A stretch of 45,830 nt of DNA from WVZH01 sp034430895 (GTDB lineage Bacteria > Chloroflexota > Anaerolineae > Anaerolineales > E44-bin32). How positions within the stretch are numbered: position 1 is the first letter of the stretch; every line of letters starts with the position of its first letter. The DNA is taken from positions 1-45,830 of the forward strand of contig DAOUDW010000043.1 of NCBI GenBank assembly GCA_034430895.1, written 5' to 3'. Below are positions 33,353 through 43,432 of the stretch, piece by piece. Both the position numbers and the translations under genes were made by a program. A model generated the notes under the pieces. That model did no database searches, had not been told where the DNA came from, and was given only the letters and a program-made list of their open reading frames with translations.

Positions 33353-34579
33353 CTAGTCCACACCGAGGGCGAGTTTGATGAAATCATCCCCGCGCATGAA
33401 GGGGATGTCCCCAATTGTAGCCTGTTCCTCGTCGTAATGCGTCGTCGCGTCCGGCGCATCCCCCGGCCGCCAGATGGCCACGGGCACGGGATCGCGTTCG
33501 TGCACGCCCGTGGAGACCGGCGTGGGATGGTCCGGCAGCACGGCCAGACAGACCGGCTCGTCGAATTGTTCCACACCCGCCAGAATCGGACCCACCAGCC
33601 GGCTGTCGAGCATCTCGATGCATTCGATCTTCAGCGCCGCGTCTCTGGCGTGGCCGGCTTCGTCCATGGCTTCGACGTGCACGTAAACCAGGTCGTGATC
33701 CCGGATTGCCTCCAGGCAGGCGGCTGCCTTGCCCTCGAAATTCGTGTCCCACAGGCCGGTGGCGCCCTCGACGCGGATTACGTCCATGCCGGCGTATAAC
33801 CCCAGCCCGTTGATCAGATCGACGGCCGAGACCACCGCACCGTGAACCCCGAAGCGCTCCTGCAAGGTCTGAATTTGCGGCTTGCGCCCCGGCGACCAGG
33901 GCCAGATGGCATTGGCGGGATCCGCCCCCGCGGCGATCCGTTTCTGATTGTCAGGATGGTCCCTCAGAAGCTCCGCCGCGCGCGTCATAAGCGTTCGCAG
34001 CCGAATTTCTGTGGCTTTCCCCTCGTCGGATGTCGCCGCGGGCAGCAGATCTTCGGCGCGTTCCCCCACATGGTCGTGCGGTGGGGTGCATTGGACTTCG
34101 GGTGAAGCCCCCGCGCCGCGAAGCAGCAGTAAATGACGGTAGCTCACGCCGGTGTGCATGGCGATCGGTATCTCGTTGGATTCTCCGCCCAATTCTGCCC
34201 GCAGATCGCGGATGATCCTGTCGGCTTCCGTGGTGCTGATATGCCCGGCGGAGTGATTCTTGATCTTGCCGTCCTCGAGGCAGAGCAGGTTCATGCGGAA
34301 GGCCACGTCGTCGTCTTCGAGCGCCACGCCCATGTTGGCGGCCTCGAGCACGGCGCGGCCGTGGAAGGCTTGAAACGGATCGTAACCCAGCACGCTCAGA
34401 TTGGCCACGGCTGAACCCAGCGGCAGGCCTTCCGGCAGGGTCTCCATGAGACCCATGCGCCCTTCGCGGGCGACGCGGTCGATGTGCGGCTTGTTTGCGG
34501 CTTGCAGCGGGGTCTTCCCGCCCAGGCTTTCGACAGGGTAATCGGACATGCCGTCCCCGAGTATGATGATGGTTTTCAT
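33353..34579 (-). CDS. apgM-like phosphoglycerate mutase, probable homoserine kinase
   Basis: A 408-residue protein of the alkaline-phosphatase superfamily, COG3635 type. The first metal motif is IIILGDGMSDYPVESLGGKT; the nucleophile region reads PLGSAVANLSVLGYDPF; later metal ligands are in VYVHVEAMDEAGHARD. This is the sequence form of archaeal-type independent phosphoglycerate mutase and of a sister subfamily proposed to be homoserine kinase from clustering with threonine genes. Here it lies between asd and thrC in an operon under a threonine-type T-box, with no GHMP-type thrB, so kinase function is the better guess. The start ATG 34579 agrees with the family; open frame upstream is not used. 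Confidence 0.85.
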   Translation of the reverse strand: MKTIIILGDGMSDYPVESLGGKTPLQAANKPHIDRVAREGRMGLMETLPEGLPLGSAVANLSVLGYDPFQAFHGRAVLEAANMGVALEDDDVAFRMNLLCLEDGKIKNHSAGHISTTEADRIIRDLRAELGGESNEIPIAMHTGVSYRHLLLLRGAGASPEVQCTPPHDHVGERAEDLLPAATSDEGKATEIRLRTLMTRAAELLRDHPDNQKRIAAGADPANAIWPWSPGRKPQIQTLQERFGVHGAVVSAVDLINGLGLYAGMDVIRVEGATGLWDTNFEGKAAACLEAIRDHDLVYVHVEAMDEAGHARDAALKIECIEMLDSRLVGPILAGVEQFDEPVCLAVLPDHPTPVSTGVHERDPVPVAIWRPGDAPDATTHYDEEQATIGDIPFMRGDDFIKLALGVD

Positions 34580-34610
34580 CTCCAATGATTCTCCCTGATG
34601 TGAAATGCGA

Positions 34611-35741
34611 TCATACACCCACAGCGTGCGTCTGAGCACGGTGAATGGGCAACAATCCTTCCGCTTCCCCCTCCGGCGAAGGCAGCGAAGCCTCGTCGGG
34701 TTTGTCGGATAATCCAAAGAGGAAGGCACCCTGTGCCTTCCATTTAATAGCGATTTCGCGCAGTTCCTGGGTGAGAACGATCTCGTCCTGCAGCAGCGCA
34801 TCGACTGGCGCGTCGTCGGGCAGGTTGCCCATGCGGGCCACAGTCGTGCGGAATTCGTTGGTTCGGAAAGCTTTAAATGGCGTGGGATCGCCTTGCATCA
34901 CGTTGGCGTAGATCCCGGCGTGAATGTCCTGCAGATCTGCGGGCAGCTCAGCCGAACGACTTTCCACATCGTCGATGAAGCGCTGGAAGGAGTCCATCCC
35001 GCCCGCCTGCACGTCGGCGACGATTGAATCGAGTACATACAAACCCGAACCCAGCATCAAACAGATGTAGGCCAGGTAGTCCTGGTTGTCGGCGGTGAGA
35101 CCGTGATAGGCCACTTGATTTAGCGTGTCGTAGGCGTGCTGGAAAGCGGCGGCGTCGAAGCACTCGCCCAGCATTTCACCCACGGTCAGGCGCACCGCCT
35201 CGACCCGCGCCCGGTTGATCACGTGGTCGTTGCGGCCGCGCGCCCCCAGGGCGGTCTTGTCGATATCGACGATGACCACCGTGCTTTCGTCAACGGGAAA
35301 ACCGTTCGCCGCGCAGTATTCATCGAACTCGTGCAGCGCCGCCCAGCGGTTGGCCAAATACAACGTGCCCGTTTCCTGTTCCAGGATTTCGATCCTGGCC
35401 GCTTCGTCCTTCTCAGCGCCGATGAAAGCCAGACCGGGCCAACCCCCCGCCTGGCATAAATTCGTGAAACACATGCCGTCGCTGGAACGCGTGTCGCCCA
35501 GATAGAGCAAACGCTCTATGGCGGCGCCCGGCGCGTCGATGGCGCGGGCATGTTTTAAGAGCTCGACCATCACCTGCGAATGGATCATCTCGATCTTGCG
35601 CGGCACCACGCCCGGCGCCAGCCCCACGCGTGGACCCAATTCGGCCAGCGAGGGCAGACCGGAATCGACCGGCACCAGGTTGCGGTAGACGATCCAGTCG
35701 CCCAGGAATTCCGAAACCGAGCAGCGGCCGTAGGTTTTCAT
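34611..35741 (-). CDS. HAD-like protein of unknown role in the threonine operon
   Basis: A 376-residue protein whose ATG overlaps the asd stop (ATGA). Residues 155-172 read VVIVDIDKTALGARGRND; D159-x-D161-x-T has the form of HAD motif I (nucleophile and acid). An earlier LLYLGDTRSSDGMCF (residues 79-92) and a late GLSDKPDEAS (343-352) could supply the other phosphatase motifs, though not in standard order. The last 25 residues look disordered. The protein is not homoserine dehydrogenase or a GHMP kinase. Its fixed place between asd and the kinase candidate suggests a step or control point in Asp-derived amino acid synthesis. I do not recognise a named family. Confidence 0.7.
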   Translation of the reverse strand: MKTYGRCSVSEFLGDWIVYRNLVPVDSGLPSLAELGPRVGLAPGVVPRKIEMIHSQVMVELLKHARAIDAPGAAIERLLYLGDTRSSDGMCFTNLCQAGGWPGLAFIGAEKDEAARIEILEQETGTLYLANRWAALHEFDEYCAANGFPVDESTVVIVDIDKTALGARGRNDHVINRARVEAVRLTVGEMLGECFDAAAFQHAYDTLNQVAYHGLTADNQDYLAYICLMLGSGLYVLDSIVADVQAGGMDSFQRFIDDVESRSAELPADLQDIHAGIYANVMQGDPTPFKAFRTNEFRTTVARMGNLPDDAPVDALLQDEIVLTQELREIAIKWKAQGAFLFGLSDKPDEASLPSPEGEAEGLLPIHRAQTHAVGV

Positions 35742-36779
35742 TTCAGATACCCCTCGGCGGCGAGCAGTTCGGCGTTGAGGATGGCGCCGCTGGCTGCGCC
35801 GCGCAGCGTGTTATGCGAGACGGTGACCATACGCAGATCGAGTAAATTACAAGGCCGCACGCGCCCCACCGTAATCACCATGCCGTTTCCGTTGTCGCGA
35901 TCGCGGCGCGGCTGCGGCCGGTCGGGTTCCGGCGTGACCCAGATGGGATATTCCGGCACGCCGGGCAGATCGCGCACGATCTTCGTAGCACGGAATTTGG
36001 CCATTGCTTCGACCGCTTCTTCCACTGAAGGCGGATTCTCGAATGCCACGGAGAGACACACGGTATGCCCGTCGACCACGGGCACGCGGTTGCAGTGCGC
36101 CGTGACCGCCGCGTCCAGCGGCAGGCGCTCACCATCGACGATCGACCCCAGCAGCAAGCGCGTCTCTTCCTCGACCTTGTCCTCCTCCCCGCCGATGTAG
36201 GGAACCACGTTGTCCATAATATCGAGCGAGGCCACGCCGGGGTAGCCGGCGCCGGAGATGGCCTGCATGGAGGAGATGAAAACCTGCTTCACGCCGAACG
36301 ATTTGTCCAGCGGTTTGAGCGGGATGGCGACGCCCGTGGTGGTGCAGTTGGGGCTGGTGACGATCAAGCCCTCCCAGCCGCGCTCGGCTTTCTGTTTCTC
36401 CAGCAGGGCGATGTGCTCGGCGTTGATCTCGGGGATCAGCAGCGGCACGTCCGGCGCGTTGCGGTAGGCCGAGGCGTTGGAACAGACGATGTAGCCCGCT
36501 TCGGCGAACTGCGGCTCGACCTCACGCGCCACCGAAGAGGGCAGCGCCGAGAACGCCAGCCGGCCTTCCAAATTGGTGTCGATCTCCTGCACCTTCATCT
36601 GCGCCACCGATTGCGGCGGCCCGCCCGCCAGGACCCAGTTCGCCGCTTCGGCGTAGGTCTTGCCGGCGCTGCGTTCTGATGCCGCCAGGGAGACGATCTC
36701 GAAGGTGGGATGTTTGCTGAGCAGCTGTACGAAACGTTGCCCGACCGCGCCCGTGGCGGCCAGGATGGAAACGGGAATT

Positions 36780-36787
<8 letters not shown>
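35738..36787 (-). CDS. asd: aspartate-semialdehyde dehydrogenase, long archaeal/fungal-like type
   Basis: A 349-residue protein from ATG 36787, with AGGAGG 9 bases before it; it overlaps lysC by 8 bases. It reduces aspartyl phosphate to the semialdehyde with NADPH. Nucleotide loop: ILAATGAVGQRFVQLL. Catalytic Cys in TSPNCTTTGVAIPLKPL. Residues SLAASERSAGKTYAEAANWV and the segment SSMQAISGAGYPGV, followed by an EEDKVEEET stretch, are those of the archaeal/yeast-like branch, not the short enterobacterial type. Active-site His lies in VTAHCNRVPVVDGH. Confidence 0.95.
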
Positions 36788-38189
<1,402 letters not shown>

Positions 38190-38250
38190 ATGCTTCCTCC
38201 TGCACACCTCGAAGAGGTGGAATTCATCTCATGCTTGTGAACCCCGCTTT

Positions 38251-38281
38251 AAAACAGAAAGCCCGCGCCATGGGGCGCGGG
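38251..38281 (-). terminator. T-box attenuator terminator
   Basis: On the minus strand CCCGCGCC, a four-base loop and GGCGCGGG form a perfect stem, followed by CTTTCTGTTTT. It lies 62 bases before the lysC start and competes with the antiterminator formed around the T-box motif. Confidence 0.9.
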
Positions 38282-38525
38282 GATTAACCCACGTGGTTCC
38301 ACCCAAGTTCACCCTCGGACGTTTGTCCTCGGGTACACTCTGCGGCTGTAACGGGCCGACCCGTGACCCCATACTCTCACTGTGGATTTCAGGGATCCAC
38401 TCCCGGGGGGTTTTGGCGCTCGTCCGGTCGAGGGGGCTTTCAGCCGGTGACCCCGCTCTCTCTACGACCTTTCCTGGGCGCTACTCGTCCCGGTCAACGT
38501 TTGTCGATAGTTGTTGTTAGGCGAC
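38251..38525 (-). promoter_or_regulatory. T-box riboswitch, probably threonine-responsive
   Basis: The leader of the lysC operon, read on the minus strand. The T-box is GGGTGGAACCACG (38304-38292), whose UGGA can pair with a tRNA ending UCCA, as in tRNAs with discriminator U such as tRNA-Thr. Stem I shows the AGTA element (GACGAGTAG, near 38485) and the AGAGAG bulge (near 38460) with GGGG/CCCC pairing. Opposite AGTA comes AAA-ACC-CCC; ACC (38411-38409), a Thr codon, is the likely specifier. GTGGAT/ATCCAC (38400-38382) is a further stem. A terminator closes the leader (38281-38251). Uncharged tRNA should stabilise the antiterminator and switch the operon on. Confidence 0.9.
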
Positions 38526-38555
38526 ATTATGCCACATTTGGAGGGAGGAAGTCAA
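38526..38555 (-). promoter_or_regulatory. sigma70-type promoter of the threonine operon
   Basis: TTGACT (38555-38550) and CATAAT (38531-38526) on the minus strand, 18 bases apart. Transcription would start near 38519, just before stem I of the T-box. Confidence 0.75.
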
Positions 38556-39012
38556 CAGGGATTTTATGAAAGCACGTCTTGCTGTCAGCTTGATTACGTG
38601 TTCTGGAAGGTGTATGCTATATCAAAATTATATCGTTAAAGCTTAGACGAAATTACTAATTTTCTATTCGTACGTCTTCGTTTGATGAGGGGGAATTTTA
38701 TAAATGTTATGAAAGAAACGCCCTAGATAAACAGAATTTAGGTCAAAGTTAGAAAAATATTTCAGATAACCAACGTTAGGTCATCATAGACTTCATAATA
38801 TCTATTAATTATTTTCTTTCAACTCTGTATGAATTAAATTCAACTCATTTTATTCTTTACAGCAAATAGTCATCCGGATTAGCAGTTATATTACTTGGCT
38901 AAGTGACTTCGGCAGAATTCTCGGAATTACTACACAGGGTGTTAATTCAATATTGTTGTAAGATCATATCAAAGCGGCTGGTATAGGGAGATGTATGTAA
39001 AGGAGGCAAATA
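38556..39012. other. AT-rich intergenic region, left border of the defence island
   Basis: Base composition changes abruptly here from the GC-rich threonine operon to strongly AT-rich DNA that continues to about 43010. No gene or clear hairpin is seen. The promoter for the NurA operon must lie near the right end; I could not fix it. Confidence 0.5.
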
Positions 39013-40260
39013 TTGATTCGAAAAGAAATTCCAGATAATGCAATTGGTATCGTTGCTAATTATATAAACAATCGGAACAATAAAAATTACGGAATTCCTG
39101 TTATTGGCACCGCTGATAACATCGAGACTCCTCAAATTTTTGAAATAATTACATTTAAAGATATAGACAATTCTGATCGACGTTTTTATGCTGTTGATGG
39201 TAGTTATAATTCCGAACAATTCTACAATGGTCTCTCGATTGGGATCTACACTGCCGGTTACGTTTGCTATCAACGAGGTAAACAATTACGAATGAACGAT
39301 CTTGACGATCCAGTAATTTTGGGGAAAGCATACTACCCTGATAATGTTTTAATCACTAATGAAGACCACCTTAGATCAATTTACGACGAATTACTATCTC
39401 TGATGCCTGTAAGTGAATTATTATCTTTCTTTCATGAAGATTCTTCTGGTCCTTTTTTTGCGTATGATAGAGAGATTGTATGTAGGAACCTATCGACTCT
39501 TCTTGCTTTTTGTCAAGAAGTTTTAGAGTGGGCAATGGTTTATGAAATCACAAGTCTCCCAGAAACTAAAGCTGGCGATTTCATTCTATGTGATGGAACA
39601 TTGAGATCACTTCAAATCAAACAGCCACATCTGGTCAAATTGGGAAAGTATCTTCATGATAAGGGTATTATTATTGTTGGAATCACAAAACAATCCCCAA
39701 TTAAAATGGAATTGGCATACACTTTTAAACAGATTGATAATTACCTACAAGACCACCTAAAGCATGAATATCCCTTTAGTGCAACTAACCCAAAACGACA
39801 AAAATTATGCTGTTGGTTTGAAGTGCCTGAAGCAGTTTTGCTTTCTTCATATGGCAAAGGGGAAACGCCAAGTATGTTTGCTCGTAAAGATATTCATGGA
39901 GGTCGAGGCTTCGGGTTATTTACTGTTGCTCGTCTTGATTATGTTGAAAAACTTCAGAACTATGATTGGCTAGTTGTAGACGTAAATATTTTTGATGCTA
40001 TTCCGGAGATCTCTGAGAAGGTTTTTCATCGTCAGGCAGACACTTTACATGAACTCTTTCGAGAGTTAACAAGACTTACGCAAGAACATTACATATTGGG
40101 ATATCCGTTTCCCTTAGTTGAGGTTCATAACTTCGTTACCTTACAAAAGGGTTTTAAGGACGAGATAATTAATCGAGTTAAATTCTCTTTATACAAAGAT
40201 CAACGAATGGACAATGTTGATATCGAGAATTTATTCTTGGATATTCATGATCGTTTCTAG
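39013..40260 (+). CDS. nurA: NurA-domain nuclease of a NurA-HerA-DruA-like cassette
   Basis: A 415-residue protein from TTG 39013; AGGAGG lies 6 bases before it. It has the NurA layout: FYAVDGSYNSEQFYNG (first metal Asp, residues about 58-73), DFILCDGTLRSLQI (second acidic strand, about 193-206), GIIIVGITKQSP (about 217-228), RLDYVEKLQNYDWLVVDVN, and the closing LGYPFPLVEVHNFVTLQKGF typical of NurA. NurA is a dimeric 5'-3' exonuclease and endonuclease that sits on the HerA hexamer and resects DNA ends in archaea; in bacteria such pairs are often in defence islands. The HerA gene starts 11 bases downstream. The gene is AT-rich relative to its neighbourhood, a sign of transfer. Confidence 0.85.
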   Translation: MIRKEIPDNAIGIVANYINNRNNKNYGIPVIGTADNIETPQIFEIITFKDIDNSDRRFYAVDGSYNSEQFYNGLSIGIYTAGYVCYQRGKQLRMNDLDDPVILGKAYYPDNVLITNEDHLRSIYDELLSLMPVSELLSFFHEDSSGPFFAYDREIVCRNLSTLLAFCQEVLEWAMVYEITSLPETKAGDFILCDGTLRSLQIKQPHLVKLGKYLHDKGIIIVGITKQSPIKMELAYTFKQIDNYLQDHLKHEYPFSATNPKRQKLCCWFEVPEAVLLSSYGKGETPSMFARKDIHGGRGFGLFTVARLDYVEKLQNYDWLVVDVNIFDAIPEISEKVFHRQADTLHELFRELTRLTQEHYILGYPFPLVEVHNFVTLQKGFKDEIINRVKFSLYKDQRMDNVDIENLFLDIHDRF

Positions 40261-40271
40261 GAGGTGAGTAA

Positions 40272-41918
40272 ATGAGCAATATAGCTGACTTTGGAGTTCT
40301 ATATGGTCAAAGGACAACTGAAGATGCATTATTAATATATTCATCCTATGAAGATGCGAAGGCAAGTCCAAAAACTGGTGATTTCATTGTCCTGACCCCG
40401 AAGAATGAGAATGGGACAAAATATCTAGCCCGAGTTGAAGCGGAAATATATGATGAAGACCCAATATTTCGATCTCAAGATAAAACACTTATTGCGGTTC
40501 ATTATGCTCGCATAGCCGAAAGGGAGTTGTCGGAACGGGATAAACAAAAAATGTTTAGCTATACATACAATGTTCGGATTTTAGGTACATTTGTAGATAA
40601 CGGTCAATCCATTGAATTTACAACTGCCGTTAGAAAGTTACCTACAGTATCTTACATTGCCAGGCATATGAATCAAAGAGAATTCACTTCAATATTGAAT
40701 ATTGGAAATCTAAATGGAGTACCGGTTGGATTTTTATGTGTAGGTGAAGATATTGACGACAAGAAAGGTGACATTCTATTCGATATTAACAAATTACGTA
40801 ACAAACGAACAATGGTATTCGCACAATCTGGTTTTGGAAAAACTAATCTTGTCAAGGTTCTTCTATACCATATGTTGGGTAATACAAACTATGGCAAACT
40901 TATTTTTGATCTTAATGGTGAATACTTCTTGCGAGGCACACATACTTACGGGCTGGGAGATCTCGATGAACAAAAAATTAGAGATAATGTCGTAGTATAT
41001 TCTGACAGAAGTCTTCCTAAAGAATACGGTTCTCGAATAACTTATTCTGGCAAAGTTCTTATAAACATGCCAGAACACCTCACGGTTGGAGATATTCTGA
41101 GTTTTGGTGCGGGTTTTTCTGAAGTGATGAAATCCTTTTTGTTGTATTTAGATGAAGAAGGTGTTGGAGACTTCATTAGGAATATCGACGATTATGTATC
41201 CCATCCAGAGAATTTGCATAGAGATTTCTCAGATTTCTTTGGGCAAATGAAGAAATCTCAACCCGATGCGAGTGCCCGAAAAACGATCATGGCTATTCGG
41301 AAACGAATTCGTCACCTCATTGATGAAGGAAAAGGAATACATTCTACATCCTCAAAGCTTGTGGAAGAGGTATTTAAGTATCTACGACAAGGCAAAACAG
41401 TCATAGTTGACTTATCTTTGAAGGATAGCGTAGACGCTAGTATTATTTCAACAATCTTGGTTAGAAAATTATTTGAAAACAATAAAGCTGAGTTCACATC
41501 TGATAACCCTGAAAAAGTAATTAATGCGGTAATCTTTGTTGAAGAAGCACAGAACGTTCTCTCGGAAGAATTTGTCCGATCCAACGTAAATCCGTTTGTT
41601 AGAACAGCAAAAGAAGGGCGTAAGTTTGGCCTCGGGATGGTAGCGATTACACAACGTCCATCAGCTATTTCTGAAGAGATTAGAACTCAAGCTGAAAACT
41701 TTTTTACCTTCCATATGGGTAACTCCGATGACATACGAGCTTTAGTTAAATCTAATATCAATTATGACGGTGTTATTTCAAAATTTATTCAACGAGAGAC
41801 AATCCCAGGAAATTTGTATATGGTTTCTTCAAATCAGGCGTTTGCATTACCTGTCAGGGTGGCCGAATTTGAAAAGCTAGTTAAGGAAAAGGTATATCTC
41901 GAGTCAAGATTCGATTAA
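40272..41918 (+). CDS. herA: HerA-type hexameric DNA-pumping ATPase
   Basis: A 548-residue protein; its AGGAGGTGA ribosome site overlaps the nurA stop. The N-terminal part (residues 1-120, ADFGVLYGQRTTEDALLIYS onwards) fits the HAS barrel that contacts NurA. Walker A is AQSGFGKTNLVKV (residues 184-196), the strand after it reads KLIFDLNGEYF (typical for HerA/FtsK), Walker B is NAVIFVEEAQNVLSEEF (about residues 418-434), and the sensor/arginine region reads GLGMVAITQRPSAISEEIR. HerA translocates duplex DNA through a hexameric ring and drives NurA. Tight spacing to both neighbours indicates one operon. The ATPase call is firm; a defence role is inference. Confidence 0.92.
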   Translation: MSNIADFGVLYGQRTTEDALLIYSSYEDAKASPKTGDFIVLTPKNENGTKYLARVEAEIYDEDPIFRSQDKTLIAVHYARIAERELSERDKQKMFSYTYNVRILGTFVDNGQSIEFTTAVRKLPTVSYIARHMNQREFTSILNIGNLNGVPVGFLCVGEDIDDKKGDILFDINKLRNKRTMVFAQSGFGKTNLVKVLLYHMLGNTNYGKLIFDLNGEYFLRGTHTYGLGDLDEQKIRDNVVVYSDRSLPKEYGSRITYSGKVLINMPEHLTVGDILSFGAGFSEVMKSFLLYLDEEGVGDFIRNIDDYVSHPENLHRDFSDFFGQMKKSQPDASARKTIMAIRKRIRHLIDEGKGIHSTSSKLVEEVFKYLRQGKTVIVDLSLKDSVDASIISTILVRKLFENNKAEFTSDNPEKVINAVIFVEEAQNVLSEEFVRSNVNPFVRTAKEGRKFGLGMVAITQRPSAISEEIRTQAENFFTFHMGNSDDIRALVKSNINYDGVISKFIQRETIPGNLYMVSSNQAFALPVRVAEFEKLVKEKVYLESRFD

Positions 41919-41936
41919 GAACAGGATTGAATAAAA

Positions 41937-42998
41937 GTGAATGAAAAAGAAAAAGCAGCTATAAAAGCCCAGATTCTTCAGAATCTAAATGATTATGGTA
42001 TTTATTGGAATGATATTGAAGAAAAACTAGAATGCGAGGATTTTCGGTCCACTCAACTGAAATTATCAAAGCAGACTAATCCAGATCCTGAGAAATATCT
42101 ACAATATGTTCAACCATTTATTGCAACTTCAAGTGAAATTAACATTCATAAGATACAGCCATTTCTCGTTGTTGTAGAATCAAATCGCACTATTCATCAA
42201 AGATTATGGGCATATGCATCGTCATTTTGGTCTGTACCTATTACAGTGGGGTTTGGCCGCAGAATAAGATACTTCGTATTTGACAAACATAATAACAAAC
42301 TAATAGGAATTATTGGTCTTTGCGATCCAATTATCGGCTTATCCGTCCGAGATATTGATTCTATAGGCTGGTCGAAAGATATTAAGGAGAATAATCTTTA
42401 CAACTGCATGACTGCATATATATTAGGAGCGATTCCCCCCTATAATGCAGCTCTTGGCTCTAAATTGGTAGCATTAATGTTGTTATTGCCAGAAGTGAGA
42501 AAACATTTTTACCATAAATATAAGCTATCAGCTTCAATAAAACGCAAGAAACCGTATCTGGCTCACATAGATACTTTTGGTGCTTTTGGTAAGTCGTCTG
42601 TTTACAATCGATTATTAGGCTGGGATTTTGTGGGTTATACCAAAGGACAGAGCCATTTACATATAACTGCAAATGGAAGTTGGGATTTGATTAAGCAGGT
42701 TATACCTGAAGGGGTGTTTAATAAGTATAAATTTGGAGATGGTCCAAATTGGAAAATCCGTGTATTGAAATATGGATTACAACAGCTAGATTTCTCACAG
42801 GATATGCTGAGTATAGGGTGGCGTAGAGGATACTATCGTCTACCATTAGCTATAAACTGGCGTAATTATCTTCTTAATGAAACAAGTCGGATTGTATATA
42901 CTAATTACACCAAGAAGGACCTAGTTAATTATTGGAAAACCCGGTGGGTACTTCCAAGAAAGGAAAGAATTCAAGCAAGATTGGATCAAATACAATAA
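41937..42998 (+). CDS. DUF4338 (Druantia DruA-like) protein
   Basis: A 353-residue protein from GTG 41937, 18 bases after herA; AGGA precedes it. The DUF4338 signature is very clear: KLIGIIGLCDPIIGLSVRD, DSIGWSKDIKENNLYNCMTA, YILGAIPPYNAALGSKLVAL, HIDTFGAFGKSSVYNRLLG, GYTKGQSHLHI and a closing YWKTRWVLPRKER. DruA is a component of the Druantia anti-phage systems; DUF4338 proteins also occur alone or with other partners and their biochemistry is not known. I know no described system that joins it to NurA and HerA. The gene is as AT-rich as the two before it. Residues 1-60 are helical and specific to this protein. Confidence 0.9.
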   Translation: MNEKEKAAIKAQILQNLNDYGIYWNDIEEKLECEDFRSTQLKLSKQTNPDPEKYLQYVQPFIATSSEINIHKIQPFLVVVESNRTIHQRLWAYASSFWSVPITVGFGRRIRYFVFDKHNNKLIGIIGLCDPIIGLSVRDIDSIGWSKDIKENNLYNCMTAYILGAIPPYNAALGSKLVALMLLLPEVRKHFYHKYKLSASIKRKKPYLAHIDTFGAFGKSSVYNRLLGWDFVGYTKGQSHLHITANGSWDLIKQVIPEGVFNKYKFGDGPNWKIRVLKYGLQQLDFSQDMLSIGWRRGYYRLPLAINWRNYLLNETSRIVYTNYTKKDLVNYWKTRWVLPRKERIQARLDQIQ

Positions 42999-43249
42999 CA
43001 TGTTACAAATAATTGACTATATCGATAGCATTAATCCTTGACCCTCAGACACCCGAACACAACATTGGTTACTGTCAGGTTGTATATGGTATGTCCAACC
43101 CTTATCCGAGTTATTTGAGAATCCACTAATGCCTGGGATAATCCATCGCCTTATCTTCATCGATAATGTTTTTCTCTTTTTCGAATAAAAACATCCCACC
43201 TTGTGATACGATACCTCGATTTCGCACACGCTCGAATCAGGAGGGGGAA

Positions 43250-43360
43250 ATGCATTCCAAGCAGCAATTCTTCATCGTATTCGTTCTCATCTTCAGCCTT
43301 TTCATCGCCGGCTGCGCGCTGGGGGAGTCCTCACCGCTGGTTCGAGCTAGACCAACTTGA
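43250..43360 (+). pseudogene. short lipoprotein remnant
   Basis: ATG 43250 follows GGAGGGG closely and starts a clear lipoprotein signal (MHSKQQFFIVFVLIFSLFIA then GC), but the frame stops after 36 residues, only 15 past the lipobox Cys. The ribosome site and signal indicate a former full-length lipoprotein gene that has lost its 3' part. Codon style is GC-richer than in the DruA-like gene, marking the right edge of the AT-rich island. Confidence 0.55.
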
Positions 43361-43432
43361 AGATCGAAAAAGCGCGCGGGTTCCATATCTCCACGCGGTT
43401 TTGCGTGTTAATCGCTACAGGAGGGGATAGAG

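Noticed and set aside
32687..33799. 370-codon open frame on the plus strand
   Set aside because: Antisense to thrC and the apgM-like gene; product is His/Arg-rich without domain logic.
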